This document shows positions 24,661 to 32,480 of a stretch of 64,000 nucleotides of DNA, one piece after another. The notes below the pieces were generated by a model that saw only the letters and a program-made list of their open reading frames with translations, made no database searches and was not told where the DNA came from. The first letter of the stretch is position 1. Every line of letters begins with the position of its first letter. Source of the stretch: an uncultured Mollicutes bacterium (GTDB lineage: Bacteria; Bacillota_I; Bacilli_A; RFN20; CAG-826); assembly GCA_900545015.1 (NCBI GenBank), contig UQXJ01000001.1, positions 1 through 64,000 on the forward strand, written 5' to 3'. The position numbers and the translations under genes are program-made.

Positions 24661-25809
24661 ATGGCGACAAAACGTGATTATTATGAAGTATTAGGCGTAA
24701 GCAAGAGCGCTTCCCAAGATGAAATTAAAAAAGCATATCGTCAATTAGCTAAAAAATTTCACCCTGATAACAAAGAAACTGGTGATGCTGAAAAATTCAA
24801 AGAATGTTCTGAAGCTTTTAGTGTCTTAGGCGATGCTGATAAAAGAGCAAAATATGATCGTTATGGCCAAGCAGCATTTGACCAAAATGCTGGTGGAGCA
24901 AACCCATTTAGCGGAAGCGGTTTCGATGGTTTTAACTTCAACGGTGGCTCTTTTGATGATTTAAACGATATTTTAAGTAAGATGTTTGGTGGTGGATTTG
25001 GTGGAAGTTCACGTTCATCATCTTCAAATAGAGTACAAAGAGGCGATGATACTATGATTAGAATCAAAATCGGCTTTATGGACTCTATTCAAGGAAAGAC
25101 AGTTACTTTGCCAATTTCTTATGAAGAAAAATGTGAATCATGTAACGGAACAGGTGCTTTACATGGCACTGAATTTGCAACTTGTTCAACATGTCATGGT
25201 TCAGGTAGAGTTTTAACCCAACAAAGAAGTATTTTTGGGGTAATTCAATCTGAATCTGTATGCCCTGATTGTCATGGAACAGGCAAAATGATCAAGACAC
25301 CTTGCCCAGATTGTAATGGCCAAGGCTATAAAAAGATTAAAAAAGAAATTGAACTTAAAATTCCAGCAGGAATTCAAAGTGGACAACAAATCCGTGTTCA
25401 AGGCAAAGGTGAAAGAGGATATAACGGGGGCGAAAACGGAGATTTATACGTAGAAGTCGTAGTTGCACCTCATGAATACTTTACAAGAAATGGAAATGAT
25501 ATTCATATTAACATCCCATTAGATTTTGTAGATGCTTGTTTAGGAACAACAATTACTGTGCCTACTGTTTATGGTGATAGTGAAGCTAAAATCCCTGCAG
25601 GTACACAACCTGATAGCGTGATTCAACTTAAGGGAAAAGGTGTCAAAGATTTAAGAGGAAAAGGATACGGAAATGAATATTTACACATCCAATTAAAAAC
25701 TCCTACATATTTGAATAAAGAACAAAAGAAAGCTTTAGAAGATTTTAAGAAAGCATCTTCTACAGGCGATTCTTTATTTGATAAGTTCAAAAGAACATTT
25801 AAAAAATAG
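24661..25809 (+). CDS. dnaJ: Co-chaperone DnaJ (Hsp40)
   Basis: Type I J-protein that delivers substrates to DnaK and stimulates its ATPase. The J-domain (1-70) has YYEVLGVSKSASQDEIKKAYRQLA and the HPD motif; a Gly/Phe/Ser-rich region (75-125) follows; the zinc domain has four CxxCxGxG repeats (CESCNGTG, CSTCHGSG, CPDCHGTG, CPDCNGQG); the C-terminal substrate domains end near residue 355. The 382 residues are normal. GAGAGGA ribosome binding site. Last core member of the heat-shock operon. Confidence 0.98.
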   Translation: MATKRDYYEVLGVSKSASQDEIKKAYRQLAKKFHPDNKETGDAEKFKECSEAFSVLGDADKRAKYDRYGQAAFDQNAGGANPFSGSGFDGFNFNGGSFDDLNDILSKMFGGGFGGSSRSSSSNRVQRGDDTMIRIKIGFMDSIQGKTVTLPISYEEKCESCNGTGALHGTEFATCSTCHGSGRVLTQQRSIFGVIQSESVCPDCHGTGKMIKTPCPDCNGQGYKKIKKEIELKIPAGIQSGQQIRVQGKGERGYNGGENGDLYVEVVVAPHEYFTRNGNDIHINIPLDFVDACLGTTITVPTVYGDSEAKIPAGTQPDSVIQLKGKGVKDLRGKGYGNEYLHIQLKTPTYLNKEQKKALEDFKKASSTGDSLFDKFKRTFKK

Positions 25810-25849
25810 CCTAAACGCGTTATAATTTCAAAACAACGGAGTAGAAGAG

Positions 25850-26296
25850 ATGCCAAAGTGTAAGTATTGCCATGAGAATATTACGAAATTTGATAAAGAA
25901 ATTTGTCCTTTTTGTGGTGGCAAAAAACCACTTGATGGTGTTGATTGCTCAACAGTTGATATAACACAAACAATTCAAACTGTTGATAATCAAAAAGCCT
26001 TAAATTATAAGCCACATAGTAAGAAAATTAATGCTTGGTTATGTGTATTTTTTGGAATATTTGGAGCTGATAATTTTTATTTAGGTTTTCGTAAAGAAGG
26101 ACTCATAAGACTTGTCATTAACATCATTTATATTAGTAGTCTATTTTCTTTATTATTCTTCTTACCTACGAATTTAGGTTTGCTTTATTCATTATTAATT
26201 TCGGTCGGAAGTACATTTTTATTCTATGTTATTATTGGAATCCTTTCGTTTTTTACGACGAGTAAAAAGGATAGCAAAGGAATTTTCTTAAAATAA
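25850..26296 (+). CDS. Zinc-ribbon plus TM2-domain membrane protein
   Basis: The N terminus is a small zinc ribbon (KCKYCHENIT...EICPFCGGKK: two CxxC knuckles). After a linker comes a TM2 domain: HSKKINAWLCVFFGIFGADNFYLGFRKEGLIRLV, with the GxxGxDxFYLG turn between the two helices, then two more hydrophobic helices (about 85-130). TM2 proteins are integral membrane proteins of unclear function. The gene has an own GGAG ribosome binding site 40 nt after dnaJ and its stop overlaps the rsmE start (TAATG), so it belongs to the same transcript. Confidence 0.85.
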   Translation: MPKCKYCHENITKFDKEICPFCGGKKPLDGVDCSTVDITQTIQTVDNQKALNYKPHSKKINAWLCVFFGIFGADNFYLGFRKEGLIRLVINIIYISSLFSLLFFLPTNLGLLYSLLISVGSTFLFYVIIGILSFFTTSKKDSKGIFLK

Positions 26297-27009
26297 TGCA
26301 AAGATATTTTGCTTCATACGATAAATTTAAAAATATCGTCATTTGTGATGACGATATTTTTCATATAACAAAAGTCATGAGAATGAGACCTGGTGATCAA
26401 TTTGAAATAAATTTAGATGGTGACATTAAACTTGCTGAATTTGTTTCATCTAGCCCATTTTCTTATAAGATTATTAAAGAATTTAATGAAAATCATGAAA
26501 TTGAAGGCTATATTAGACTTTTATATTGCTTACCAAAAGGTGAAAAAACTGACTTAGTAATTCAAAAAGCTGTAGAACTAGGTGCAAATGAAGTTGTTTT
26601 AATAAATAGTGAAAGAAGCATCGCAAAAATTACAAAAGAAAATAAAGATAAGAAGATTCTAAGATTTAATAAAATTATTAAAGAAGCTAGCGAACAATCA
26701 AAGCGAACAAATTTAATGAAATTAAATGATGTTATATCTTTTAAAGAAATTTCAAATTATCCAGGAGATATTAATTTAATCGCATATGAAAACACAAATA
26801 ATACTGTAAAAAATTTATCTGATATTTTAAAAGATGCAAAAGGTAAAACGGTAAATGTTATAATAGGTGCAGAAGGTGGAATTTCAAAGTCCGAACTTCA
26901 AATTGCTCTTGGTAATAATTATCAAGAAATTTCTTTAGGAAAGAGAATTTTAAGAAGTGAGACTGCCTGCTTTTATATTTTATCGCTTTTATCATTTTAT
27001 ATGGATTAA
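26296..27009 (+). CDS. rsmE: 16S rRNA (uracil-1498-N3)-methyltransferase
   Basis: SPOUT-class methyltransferase that modifies U1498 of 16S rRNA. An N-terminal PUA-like domain (MQRYFASYDKF; HITKVMRMRPGDQFEI) is followed by the knotted domain with LLYCLPKGEKTDLVIQKAVELGA, RFNKIIKEASEQSKR, the SAM loop NVIIGAEGGISKSEL and LGKRILRSETA at the C terminus. The 237 residues are normal. It overlaps the TM2 gene by one base; in many Firmicutes rsmE follows dnaJ (and prmA) in the heat-shock operon, and that order is kept here without prmA. Confidence 0.95.
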   Translation: MQRYFASYDKFKNIVICDDDIFHITKVMRMRPGDQFEINLDGDIKLAEFVSSSPFSYKIIKEFNENHEIEGYIRLLYCLPKGEKTDLVIQKAVELGANEVVLINSERSIAKITKENKDKKILRFNKIIKEASEQSKRTNLMKLNDVISFKEISNYPGDINLIAYENTNNTVKNLSDILKDAKGKTVNVIIGAEGGISKSELQIALGNNYQEISLGKRILRSETACFYILSLLSFYMD

Positions 27010-27011
27010 TT

Positions 27012-27773
27012 ATGGGAATATTATTTGATACTTTAGAAAAAGAACGTAATAAAAAAGTTATTAAAAAATCAGAAGAAATAACTTTTTTTAAGCGTTACAA
27101 AGGTTTATTAAAGATGAATCCGTACTTTAGTAAATATTTAGAGTGCGAAAATGTTTTTGATATTTTAAAAGCTAACATCATCATTAAATCAATTATAAAT
27201 AAAGAGGAATTTGATTCAATTATAAGCGATGAATATATTTCAAATCCAAATTCAAACATTGATTTAATCAAAGAAAAAATAAGAGAAGCGACAAGCGATT
27301 TGCCATATATAAGTTATGATAATTTAAAAGTTTATATCCCATTTTTTAATAAGGCAACTAATCAAGTTTATTATAGCGATAACGAAAAAATGAAAGAATT
27401 TCCATATGTTGAACTTCAAAAGAGATATGATTCATTCTTAATCGATCCATTTGAAACATATGAAATTGATCTATATACTTCACTTTTTACTCAATTAGTT
27501 AAAATCGATGAATCAAAAACAAGTGTTGCCTTTTATCATTATGATTTTAATGCAATTTTTATTATAAATAGGCAAGGGAGTCTTGATAATGTGATTTATT
27601 TATTCGATAAGCACATGAAGAGTCCTCATAAATTTAATATTCTTGAAAAGGTAAAACCGCTAGTTGAAGCGTATTATAGTAATGATTTAAGCCATTTTAT
27701 CTATTTATTATATAAAAATGATTTAGTTAGTTATTATGTTTTTAGAAAGATAAGCAAATGCAAAACAAAGTAA
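27012..27773 (+). CDS. Unrecognised soluble protein between rsmE and mtaB
   Basis: I do not recognise a family. The 253 residues are soluble (no membrane helix), rich in Tyr, Asp, Lys and Ile, without CxxC, Walker or other known motifs. The N terminus is a charged helix (TLEKERNKKVIKKSEE). The middle alternates short strands (LPYISYDNLKVYIPFFN; FYHYDFNAIFIINRQG) that suggest an alpha/beta fold. It begins 2 nt after rsmE and its end overlaps mtaB by 16 nt, so it is an integral operon member. Its composition matches neighbouring genes, with no sign of recent transfer. Confidence 0.7.
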   Translation: MGILFDTLEKERNKKVIKKSEEITFFKRYKGLLKMNPYFSKYLECENVFDILKANIIIKSIINKEEFDSIISDEYISNPNSNIDLIKEKIREATSDLPYISYDNLKVYIPFFNKATNQVYYSDNEKMKEFPYVELQKRYDSFLIDPFETYEIDLYTSLFTQLVKIDESKTSVAFYHYDFNAIFIINRQGSLDNVIYLFDKHMKSPHKFNILEKVKPLVEAYYSNDLSHFIYLLYKNDLVSYYVFRKISKCKTK

Positions 27774-29065
27774 AAAGTTTTTTAATGGTATTTTTAGGCT
27801 GTAAAGTTAACAGCTATGAAAACGAAAGTGTAGCTAAAGATTTAATTGAAAAAGGCTACAAATTTTTTGATGAAAAAGAAGAAGTATCACCTGATGTTGT
27901 TATTATAAACACATGTGCAGTAACAGAAACTAGTGTTACTAAAGACAAAAAAATGATTAGAAGATGTAGAAAATTATATCCTAATGCAATTATTGTCGTT
28001 ATGGGATGCTATTCTCAATATGGTGCTGATTATATAGTTAATGAGTTAAAAGCTGACATTGCTATCGGAACAACAAATAGAAATAAAATTTATTCTTTAA
28101 TTGAAGAATTTAGTAATAATCATAAGAGCATTATTCTTCATGATGAAGTAACTCATGATAGAACATATGAAAAGCTTAGCATTAATAAGTTTTATACAAA
28201 CACTAGAGCTTATGTAAAAATTCAAGATGGATGTGATAATTTTTGTTCATATTGCTTAATTCCTTATGTTAGAGGCCGCTCTAGAAGTAGAAAAGTTGAC
28301 GAAATTATTGAAGAAATTAATACATTAGTGAAAAACGGCTATAAAGAAGTAGTTTTAACTGGAATTGATATGTCTAGTTATGGACTAGATTTCGAAAGTA
28401 AGATTTCTTTTAGTGATTTAATAGAAAAAATTCTTATTGAATGTAAAGACCTATATAGGTTAAGAATTTCTTCTCTTGAAGAAAGTTTGATTGATGAAAA
28501 ATTCTTATATTTATTAAAAACATATCCAAATTTAGCAAACCATCTTCACATGCCTCTTCAAAGTGGTAGTGAACATGTCGTTAAACTTATGAATAGAAAA
28601 TATAACATTCCTTTATTTGAAGAAAAAGTTAAGAAAATTAGAGAAATAAGACCTGATATTTCTATTTCAACCGATGTTATTGTTGGTTTTCCTCAAGAAA
28701 CTGAAGAAGATTTTTTAGAAACTTATGATTTTTGTAATAAAATTAAGTTTTCTAAAATTCATGTCTTTCCTTATTCAGATAGAAAAGGTACTGTTGCAAG
28801 TAAAATGGATGGTCATATCGATCCAACTATTAAAAAGAAAAGAAGCACTAGACTTCTTAATTTATCAACTATGCTTGAAAAAGAATATGCTTCGCTTTTT
28901 TATGATAATGAAATTGATTTCTTATTTGAAACATATGATGAAAAACTTGGTTGCTATAAAGGTCATTCAAGTAACTATTTAGCTTGTGCATATAAAAGTA
29001 GAGAAGACCTTACTAATAAGGTTGTTTCTATTAAATTTAATGAAAGTAATTCAATAGAATTTTGA
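27758..29065 (+). CDS. mtaB: tRNA (N6-threonylcarbamoyladenosine-37 C2) methylthiotransferase MtaB
   Basis: Radical SAM enzyme that methylthiolates t6A37 to ms2t6A37 in ANN-decoding tRNAs. The N-terminal UPF0004 domain has FLGCKVNSYE, INTCAVTETS and GCYSQYG, giving the three cysteines of the auxiliary cluster; the radical SAM motif is CDNFCSYCLIPYVRG; GIDMSSYG and LHMPLQSGS follow; a short TRAM-like domain ends the 435 residues. It overlaps the preceding orphan gene by 16 nt. The stop is TGA. An inverted repeat TTTGAC-AAT-GTCAAA covers the stop codon. Confidence 0.95.
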   Translation: MQNKVKSFLMVFLGCKVNSYENESVAKDLIEKGYKFFDEKEEVSPDVVIINTCAVTETSVTKDKKMIRRCRKLYPNAIIVVMGCYSQYGADYIVNELKADIAIGTTNRNKIYSLIEEFSNNHKSIILHDEVTHDRTYEKLSINKFYTNTRAYVKIQDGCDNFCSYCLIPYVRGRSRSRKVDEIIEEINTLVKNGYKEVVLTGIDMSSYGLDFESKISFSDLIEKILIECKDLYRLRISSLEESLIDEKFLYLLKTYPNLANHLHMPLQSGSEHVVKLMNRKYNIPLFEEKVKKIREIRPDISISTDVIVGFPQETEEDFLETYDFCNKIKFSKIHVFPYSDRKGTVASKMDGHIDPTIKKKRSTRLLNLSTMLEKEYASLFYDNEIDFLFETYDEKLGCYKGHSSNYLACAYKSREDLTNKVVSIKFNESNSIEF

Positions 29066-29081
29066 CAATGTCAAAAAATAA

Positions 29082-29105
29082 TTTATACGATAGTTATCGT
29101 ATAAA
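29082..29105. promoter_or_regulatory. Perfect palindrome containing ATACGAT-N4-ATCGTAT (copy 1)
   Basis: TTTATACGATA (29082-29092), GT, TATCGTATAAA (29095-29105): 11-bp perfect arms. It lies 33 bp before the rpmF promoter -35 box. The inner 18-bp pattern recurs at 46268-46285. Likely an operator for an unidentified dimeric regulator. Confidence 0.55.
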
Positions 29106-29137
29106 AACGTTTTATTTACTATATATCAAAAAAATAT

Positions 29138-29165
29138 TTGACTTTGAAACTTAAATCCTTATAAT
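29138..29165 (+). promoter_or_regulatory. Promoter of rpmF
   Basis: TTGACT (29138-29143), 16-bp spacer, TATAAT (29160-29165), about 27 nt before the rpmF ATG and its AAGGAG. Confidence 0.8.
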
Positions 29166-29192
29166 TATTAAAAGTTAAGGAGAAAATTAATT

Positions 29193-29366
29193 ATGGCAGT
29201 CCCATTTCGTAGAACTAGTAAAACTACAAAAAGAATGAGAAGAACACATTATAAATTACATGTAAACGGAATTTGTGTTTGCTCACACTGTGGCGAACTT
29301 ATTAAATCACATACAGTTTGCCCAAAATGTGGTTATTACGACGGTAAACAAATTATTAAAAAATAA
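29193..29366 (+). CDS. rpmF: 50S ribosomal protein L32, zinc-binding form
   Basis: A 57-residue basic protein beginning MAVPFRRTSKTTKRMRRTHY, the L32 signature, with a zinc ribbon C30-x2-C33 and C43-x2-C46 (CSHC, CPKC). L32 lies near the peptidyl-transferase centre of the large subunit. AAGGAG precedes the ATG by 9 nt. In many Firmicutes rpmF follows a DUF177 (YceD) gene; here it stands alone with own promoter, an upstream palindrome, and a terminator directly after its stop. Confidence 0.95.
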   Translation: MAVPFRRTSKTTKRMRRTHYKLHVNGICVCSHCGELIKSHTVCPKCGYYDGKQIIKK

Positions 29367-29392
29367 ATTCTCGTTTGAGAATTTATTTTTTT
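29362..29392 (+). terminator. Terminator of rpmF
   Basis: AATAAATTCTC / GAGAATTTATT around GTTT (29362-29387) with a T run; it starts at the stop codon. Confidence 0.85.
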
Positions 29393-29407
29393 ATATACAA
29401 TTTAATG

Positions 29408-29413
29408 TATAAT
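29408..29413 (+). promoter_or_regulatory. -10 box of deoC
   Basis: TATAAT 21 nt before the deoC ATG, immediately after the rpmF terminator; -35 region unclear. Confidence 0.55.
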
Positions 29414-29434
29414 GAACGCAAGGAGAATATAAAA

Positions 29435-30070
29435 ATGACTTATAATAAATTTATTGATAACACATTATTAAAAGCTGATGCTAGAAGAGAAGATATTAAA
29501 GCACTTTGCGAAGAAAGTGTAAAATTTGATTTTAAATCAGTATGTGTTAATCCAGACTTTATCAAAGATTCTAAAGAATTCTTAAAGGGAAGCGATGTTT
29601 TAGTTTGTACTGTTATTGGCTTTCCACTTGGAAGCATGACAAAAGAAGCTAAAGTTTTTGAATGCAAAGACGCAATCGAAAAAGGTGCTGATGAAATTGA
29701 TATGGTAATCAACATTTCTAAATTAAAAGATCATCAAGATGATTACGTTAGAGATGAAATTAAAGCTATTAAAGAAGCTTGTGGCAATCATACATTAAAA
29801 GTAATTATTGAATGTTGCTTATTAAACGATGAAGAAAAAGTTAGAGCATGTTTACTTGCAAAAGAAGCTGGTGCTGACTTTGTTAAAACAAGTACAGGAT
29901 TCTCAAAATGGGGCGCAAAATTAGAAGACGTAATCTTAATGAGAAAAACTGTTGGTGCTGAAATGGGAGTAAAAGCTGCAGGTGGTGTTAGAACACACGA
30001 TGAAATGGTTGAAATGGTCGAGAATGGTGCGACAAGAATTGGTACAAGTTCTGGCGCTAAATTAATGTAA
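29435..30070 (+). CDS. deoC: Deoxyribose-phosphate aldolase
   Basis: Cleaves deoxyribose-5-phosphate to glyceraldehyde-3-phosphate and acetaldehyde. The Schiff-base Lys is in DFVKTSTGF; the second catalytic Lys is in GVKAAGGVRT; IGFPLG, EIDMVINI and KVIIECC(LL) of the TIM barrel are intact. About 211 residues, normal length. The start at 29435 has AAGGAG at 9 nt; the frame is open further upstream only through the promoter. With cdd (32081) and deoB (57204) it gives the window a complete deoxyribonucleoside-catabolic theme, although the three are not in one operon. Confidence 0.96.
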   Translation: MTYNKFIDNTLLKADARREDIKALCEESVKFDFKSVCVNPDFIKDSKEFLKGSDVLVCTVIGFPLGSMTKEAKVFECKDAIEKGADEIDMVINISKLKDHQDDYVRDEIKAIKEACGNHTLKVIIECCLLNDEEKVRACLLAKEAGADFVKTSTGFSKWGAKLEDVILMRKTVGAEMGVKAAGGVRTHDEMVEMVENGATRIGTSSGAKLM

Positions 30071-30077
30071 AAAGTAA

Positions 30078-30106
30078 TTGCTTATTACACTTTATTTTTG
30101 TAAAAT
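30078..30106 (+). promoter_or_regulatory. Promoter of rpsU
   Basis: TTGCTT (30078-30083), 17-bp spacer, TAAAAT (30101-30106), about 30 nt before the rpsU ATG. Confidence 0.7.
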
Positions 30107-30136
30107 ATTCTAGTTGCGATTGGAGGTGAAAGTGAG

Positions 30137-30310
30137 ATGTCTAAAGTAGTAGTTAGAGAAGGCGAAACTCTTGATGAAGCATTACGTAGATTTAAAAGAC
30201 AAGTCAATAAGGCTGGAACTATCCAAGAATGCAGAAAAAGAGAATGCTTTTTAAAGAAAAATCTTAAAAGAAAATTAAAAAGCGAAAACGCAAGAAAAAA
30301 ATATAGATAA
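30137..30310 (+). CDS. rpsU: 30S ribosomal protein S21
   Basis: A 57-residue, very basic protein with the S21 pattern: SKVVVREGETLDEALRRFKR at the N terminus, ECRKRE and a Lys/Arg-rich tail. S21 helps base pairing of the mRNA Shine-Dalgarno region with 16S rRNA. TGGAGGTGA ribosome binding site 9 nt before the ATG. The gene has its own promoter and a perfect terminator. In Bacillus rpsU is followed by yqeY; here a C39 peptidase gene follows behind the conserved hairpin. Confidence 0.95.
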   Translation: MSKVVVREGETLDEALRRFKRQVNKAGTIQECRKRECFLKKNLKRKLKSENARKKYR

Positions 30311-30316
30311 AAATAG

Positions 30317-30342
30317 AATCAGTTGAAAAACTGATTTTTTTT
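30317..30342 (+). terminator. Terminator of rpsU
   Basis: AATCAGTT-GAAA-AACTGATT perfect 8-bp stem with GAAA tetraloop and eight T. Confidence 0.93.
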
Positions 30343-30363
30343 ATAAAAATTTAAAAAAATTTA

Positions 30364-30398
30364 AAAACCTCCTGTCGTACTTATATGAAAGGAGTTTT
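30364..30398 (+). promoter_or_regulatory. Conserved hairpin/RBS element, copy 2 (before the C39 peptidase gene)
   Basis: AAAACCTCCT (30364-30373), core GTCGTACTTATATGAAAGG (30374-30392, identical to copy 1), and AGGAG-TTTT on the 3' side; one C of the 5' arm is bulged. AAGGAG is the ribosome binding site at 6 nt from the ATG at 30401. The ATG in the loop is out of frame with the gene here, so it is not the common start. Confidence 0.8.
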
Positions 30399-30400
30399 TT

Positions 30401-31597
30401 ATGAGTTATTATATAAAACAAATAGGCACAAAAGATTGTGCGTTTGCTTGTCTCAAAATGATGCTTGCAATAATTTATCGTACGAAAAAATTTTTATTTT
30501 ATCCTCAAGAAGACAAAGATAAGTGTTATTCTTTAGAAGACATTATAAAAATCGCGAACAAAGAAGGTGTAGAACTTACTGCATTTAGGTATAAATGTAA
30601 GGAAAATATCTTTTCTAACGATGTTACGCCGTTACTAATACCAATTAAGACCAAAAATATTTTGCATATGGTATTAATTAAAAGAATTAAAGGCAATGAA
30701 ATTCAAGTCTACGATCCTGATTTAGGAATATATTGGATAGAAGAAGATGAATTAATGGAAATTTGGAATGGCGAATGCTTAGAACCAAAAAAGATTAAGA
30801 AATCTTATTACAATGAACCAAAAAAGAGAATAATACCTATTAAATTTAGAATAGGAATATCAATTTTTCAATTATCTGCATTTGCTTCATTATTATCTTG
30901 CTTATTTTTTGTTAATAAGGATTATCATTTCACAATTCCTTTATGTCTTTTCCTGATTTTTGCTATATGTGAATTTACTTATAAGCGTCTTGTTATAGCT
31001 GAAATGAAATATTTTGACAAAAAAATTCTGGATAAAATCGTTTGCGAAAATAAAAGTGAATTTCAAAAAAGATATTGTGAAATGTCGAAATTTAAGGAAA
31101 TTACCTTAGGCAATCCTATCCAAATAATTAATAGTATTGTTATTTTGCTAGTCGGAACTATAATTTTAGCACTTAACGGATATCTAAATATTGTAAATCT
31201 ACTAATAATCTTTGCTTTTGCCGGCTTAGGTTCATTCCTTGAATTCAAACTTTACGGAAACAAGAACAATTTAGAGAACAAAGAAAAAGCTTTATTAAAT
31301 GAAAATATTTTCGGCATCGAAACATACAAAGAAAAAATACTGAATTTTCAAAATTCAGTATATGGATTTGTTTCTTTTATAAATGCAAGAAAATATGTAA
31401 TTGCATTTTTAGCAGCAGTGCTATCTGCAATTTATGCAGCCTTTGCTAATCAAATTTCAATTAATTTCATACTTTTCCATACTTTTTTCTATCTTTATCT
31501 AAGCGATAGCCTAACAAAAATATTTGAAGTGATAATTAAAAAGCCGGAATTTGATTATTATAAATGCCTATATCAATATTATTCTCGCGATTACTAA
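30401..31597 (+). CDS. C39-family peptidase with membrane domain but no ABC ATPase domain
   Basis: Residues 1-120 are a C39 (bacteriocin-leader) peptidase: Q7 and C13 in IKQIGTKDCAFACL, H89 in ILHMVLIK and D105 in VYDPDLG, i.e. oxyanion Gln and complete catalytic triad. In peptidase-containing transporters this is followed by six membrane helices and a nucleotide-binding domain. Here several helices follow (about 150-170, 175-195, 240-285, 325-375), and the protein ends at 398 without Walker A or signature motif. It could cleave double-glycine-type leaders, for example of a peptide pheromone, with transport by another protein; that is inference. The shared hairpin with comEA suggests a competence link. 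Confidence 0.75.
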   Translation: MSYYIKQIGTKDCAFACLKMMLAIIYRTKKFLFYPQEDKDKCYSLEDIIKIANKEGVELTAFRYKCKENIFSNDVTPLLIPIKTKNILHMVLIKRIKGNEIQVYDPDLGIYWIEEDELMEIWNGECLEPKKIKKSYYNEPKKRIIPIKFRIGISIFQLSAFASLLSCLFFVNKDYHFTIPLCLFLIFAICEFTYKRLVIAEMKYFDKKILDKIVCENKSEFQKRYCEMSKFKEITLGNPIQIINSIVILLVGTIILALNGYLNIVNLLIIFAFAGLGSFLEFKLYGNKNNLENKEKALLNENIFGIETYKEKILNFQNSVYGFVSFINARKYVIAFLAAVLSAIYAAFANQISINFILFHTFFYLYLSDSLTKIFEVIIKKPEFDYYKCLYQYYSRDY

Positions 31598-31620
31598 TTT
31601 ATTAGAAAGCAATTTTAAGA

Positions 31621-31626
31621 TATAAT
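31621..31626 (+). promoter_or_regulatory. -10 box of ybeY, 6 nt from the ATG
   Basis: TATAAT at 31621-31626, then ATTGGC, then the ATG at 31633; a leaderless transcript is expected. Confidence 0.6.
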
Positions 31627-31632
31627 ATTGGC

Positions 31633-32079
31633 ATGGAATTAGAAATTAATAGTGAAATTGAACAAAATATAGATGAATATCGTGATATTTATCCTAGATT
31701 ATTAGAAAAAGCTTTAAAAATGCTTAACGTCACAACTAACGTTATTATGAGTGTTACATTTGTTGATGAAGATATGATACACGAAATCAACAAAACCTAT
31801 CGTAATATTGACAGGCCAACTGATGTTATTAGCTTTGCGTTTTTAGATGATAAAAGTGAGAAGATAGTCGGCGATGTTCCCCTTGATCTTGGTGAAATTT
31901 ATATTTGTTATGATGTTGCTGATAAAAATCGCTTATCGTATAACAATAGTTTAAAACGTGAACTTTGCTTCCTTTTTGTTCATGGGTTATTGCATTTATT
32001 AGGATATGACCATATGACAAAAGAAGATGAGGAAGTTATGTTCCCGCTACAAGAAAAAATCTTAGAAGGAGAGCTTTAA
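31633..32079 (+). CDS. ybeY: Endoribonuclease YbeY
   Basis: Metal-dependent endoribonuclease for 16S rRNA 3'-end maturation and ribosome quality control. The zinc motif H117-x3-H121-x5-H127 is in HGLLHLLGYDH; upstream are NKTYRNIDRPTDVISF and DLGEIYI(C), both conserved. The 148 residues are typical. It is the first gene of ybeY-cdd-era-recO, with 1-2 nt between genes. In Bacillus the order is ybeY-dgkA-cdd-era-recO; dgkA is missing here. The message is probably leaderless. Confidence 0.96.
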   Translation: MELEINSEIEQNIDEYRDIYPRLLEKALKMLNVTTNVIMSVTFVDEDMIHEINKTYRNIDRPTDVISFAFLDDKSEKIVGDVPLDLGEIYICYDVADKNRLSYNNSLKRELCFLFVHGLLHLLGYDHMTKEDEEVMFPLQEKILEGEL

Positions 32080-32080
32080 T

Positions 32081-32479
32081 ATGACGAAAGAAGAATTAGT
32101 TTGTAAAGCAATTGAAGCAAGGGATTTATCTTATTCACCTTATTCGAAATTCGCTGTAGGTGCTGCAATCTTAACTAGCGACGGAGAAGTATATTTAGGA
32201 ACAAATATAGAAAATGCTTCTTATGGTTTAGCAATGTGTGCTGAAAGAAATGCTTTATATAATGCATATTGTCATGGTGTTGCTCAAGAAGACATAGAAG
32301 CTTTAGCTATTGTCGCTGATACAAAATTGCCTGTTTCTCCATGTGGCGCTTGTAGACAAGTTATTTCTGAATTATTCCCTAGCGATAAGCCTATATTTTT
32401 AGCAAATTTAAAAGGTGATATTAAAGAAACATCCGTTGAAGAATTATTGCCTTATTCTTTTGATAGTGAAGATTTATAA
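32081..32479 (+). CDS. cdd: Cytidine deaminase
   Basis: Deaminates cytidine and deoxycytidine to (deoxy)uridine. The zinc site of the homotetrameric type is intact: C53-A-E55 (MCAERNA) and C88-G-A-C91 (PCGACRQ). SPYSKFAVGAA and TNIENASYGL are conserved substrate-binding segments. The 132 residues match the Bacillus enzyme. An AAGGAG inside the end of ybeY serves as ribosome binding site; the stop is one base from the era ATG. Confidence 0.97.
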   Translation: MTKEELVCKAIEARDLSYSPYSKFAVGAAILTSDGEVYLGTNIENASYGLAMCAERNALYNAYCHGVAQEDIEALAIVADTKLPVSPCGACRQVISELFPSDKPIFLANLKGDIKETSVEELLPYSFDSEDL

Positions 32480-32480
32480 T

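Noticed and set aside
29061..29075. TTTGAC-AAT-GTCAAA at the mtaB stop as terminator or operator
   Set aside because: Short 6-bp arms, no T run, no copy elsewhere; probably chance.
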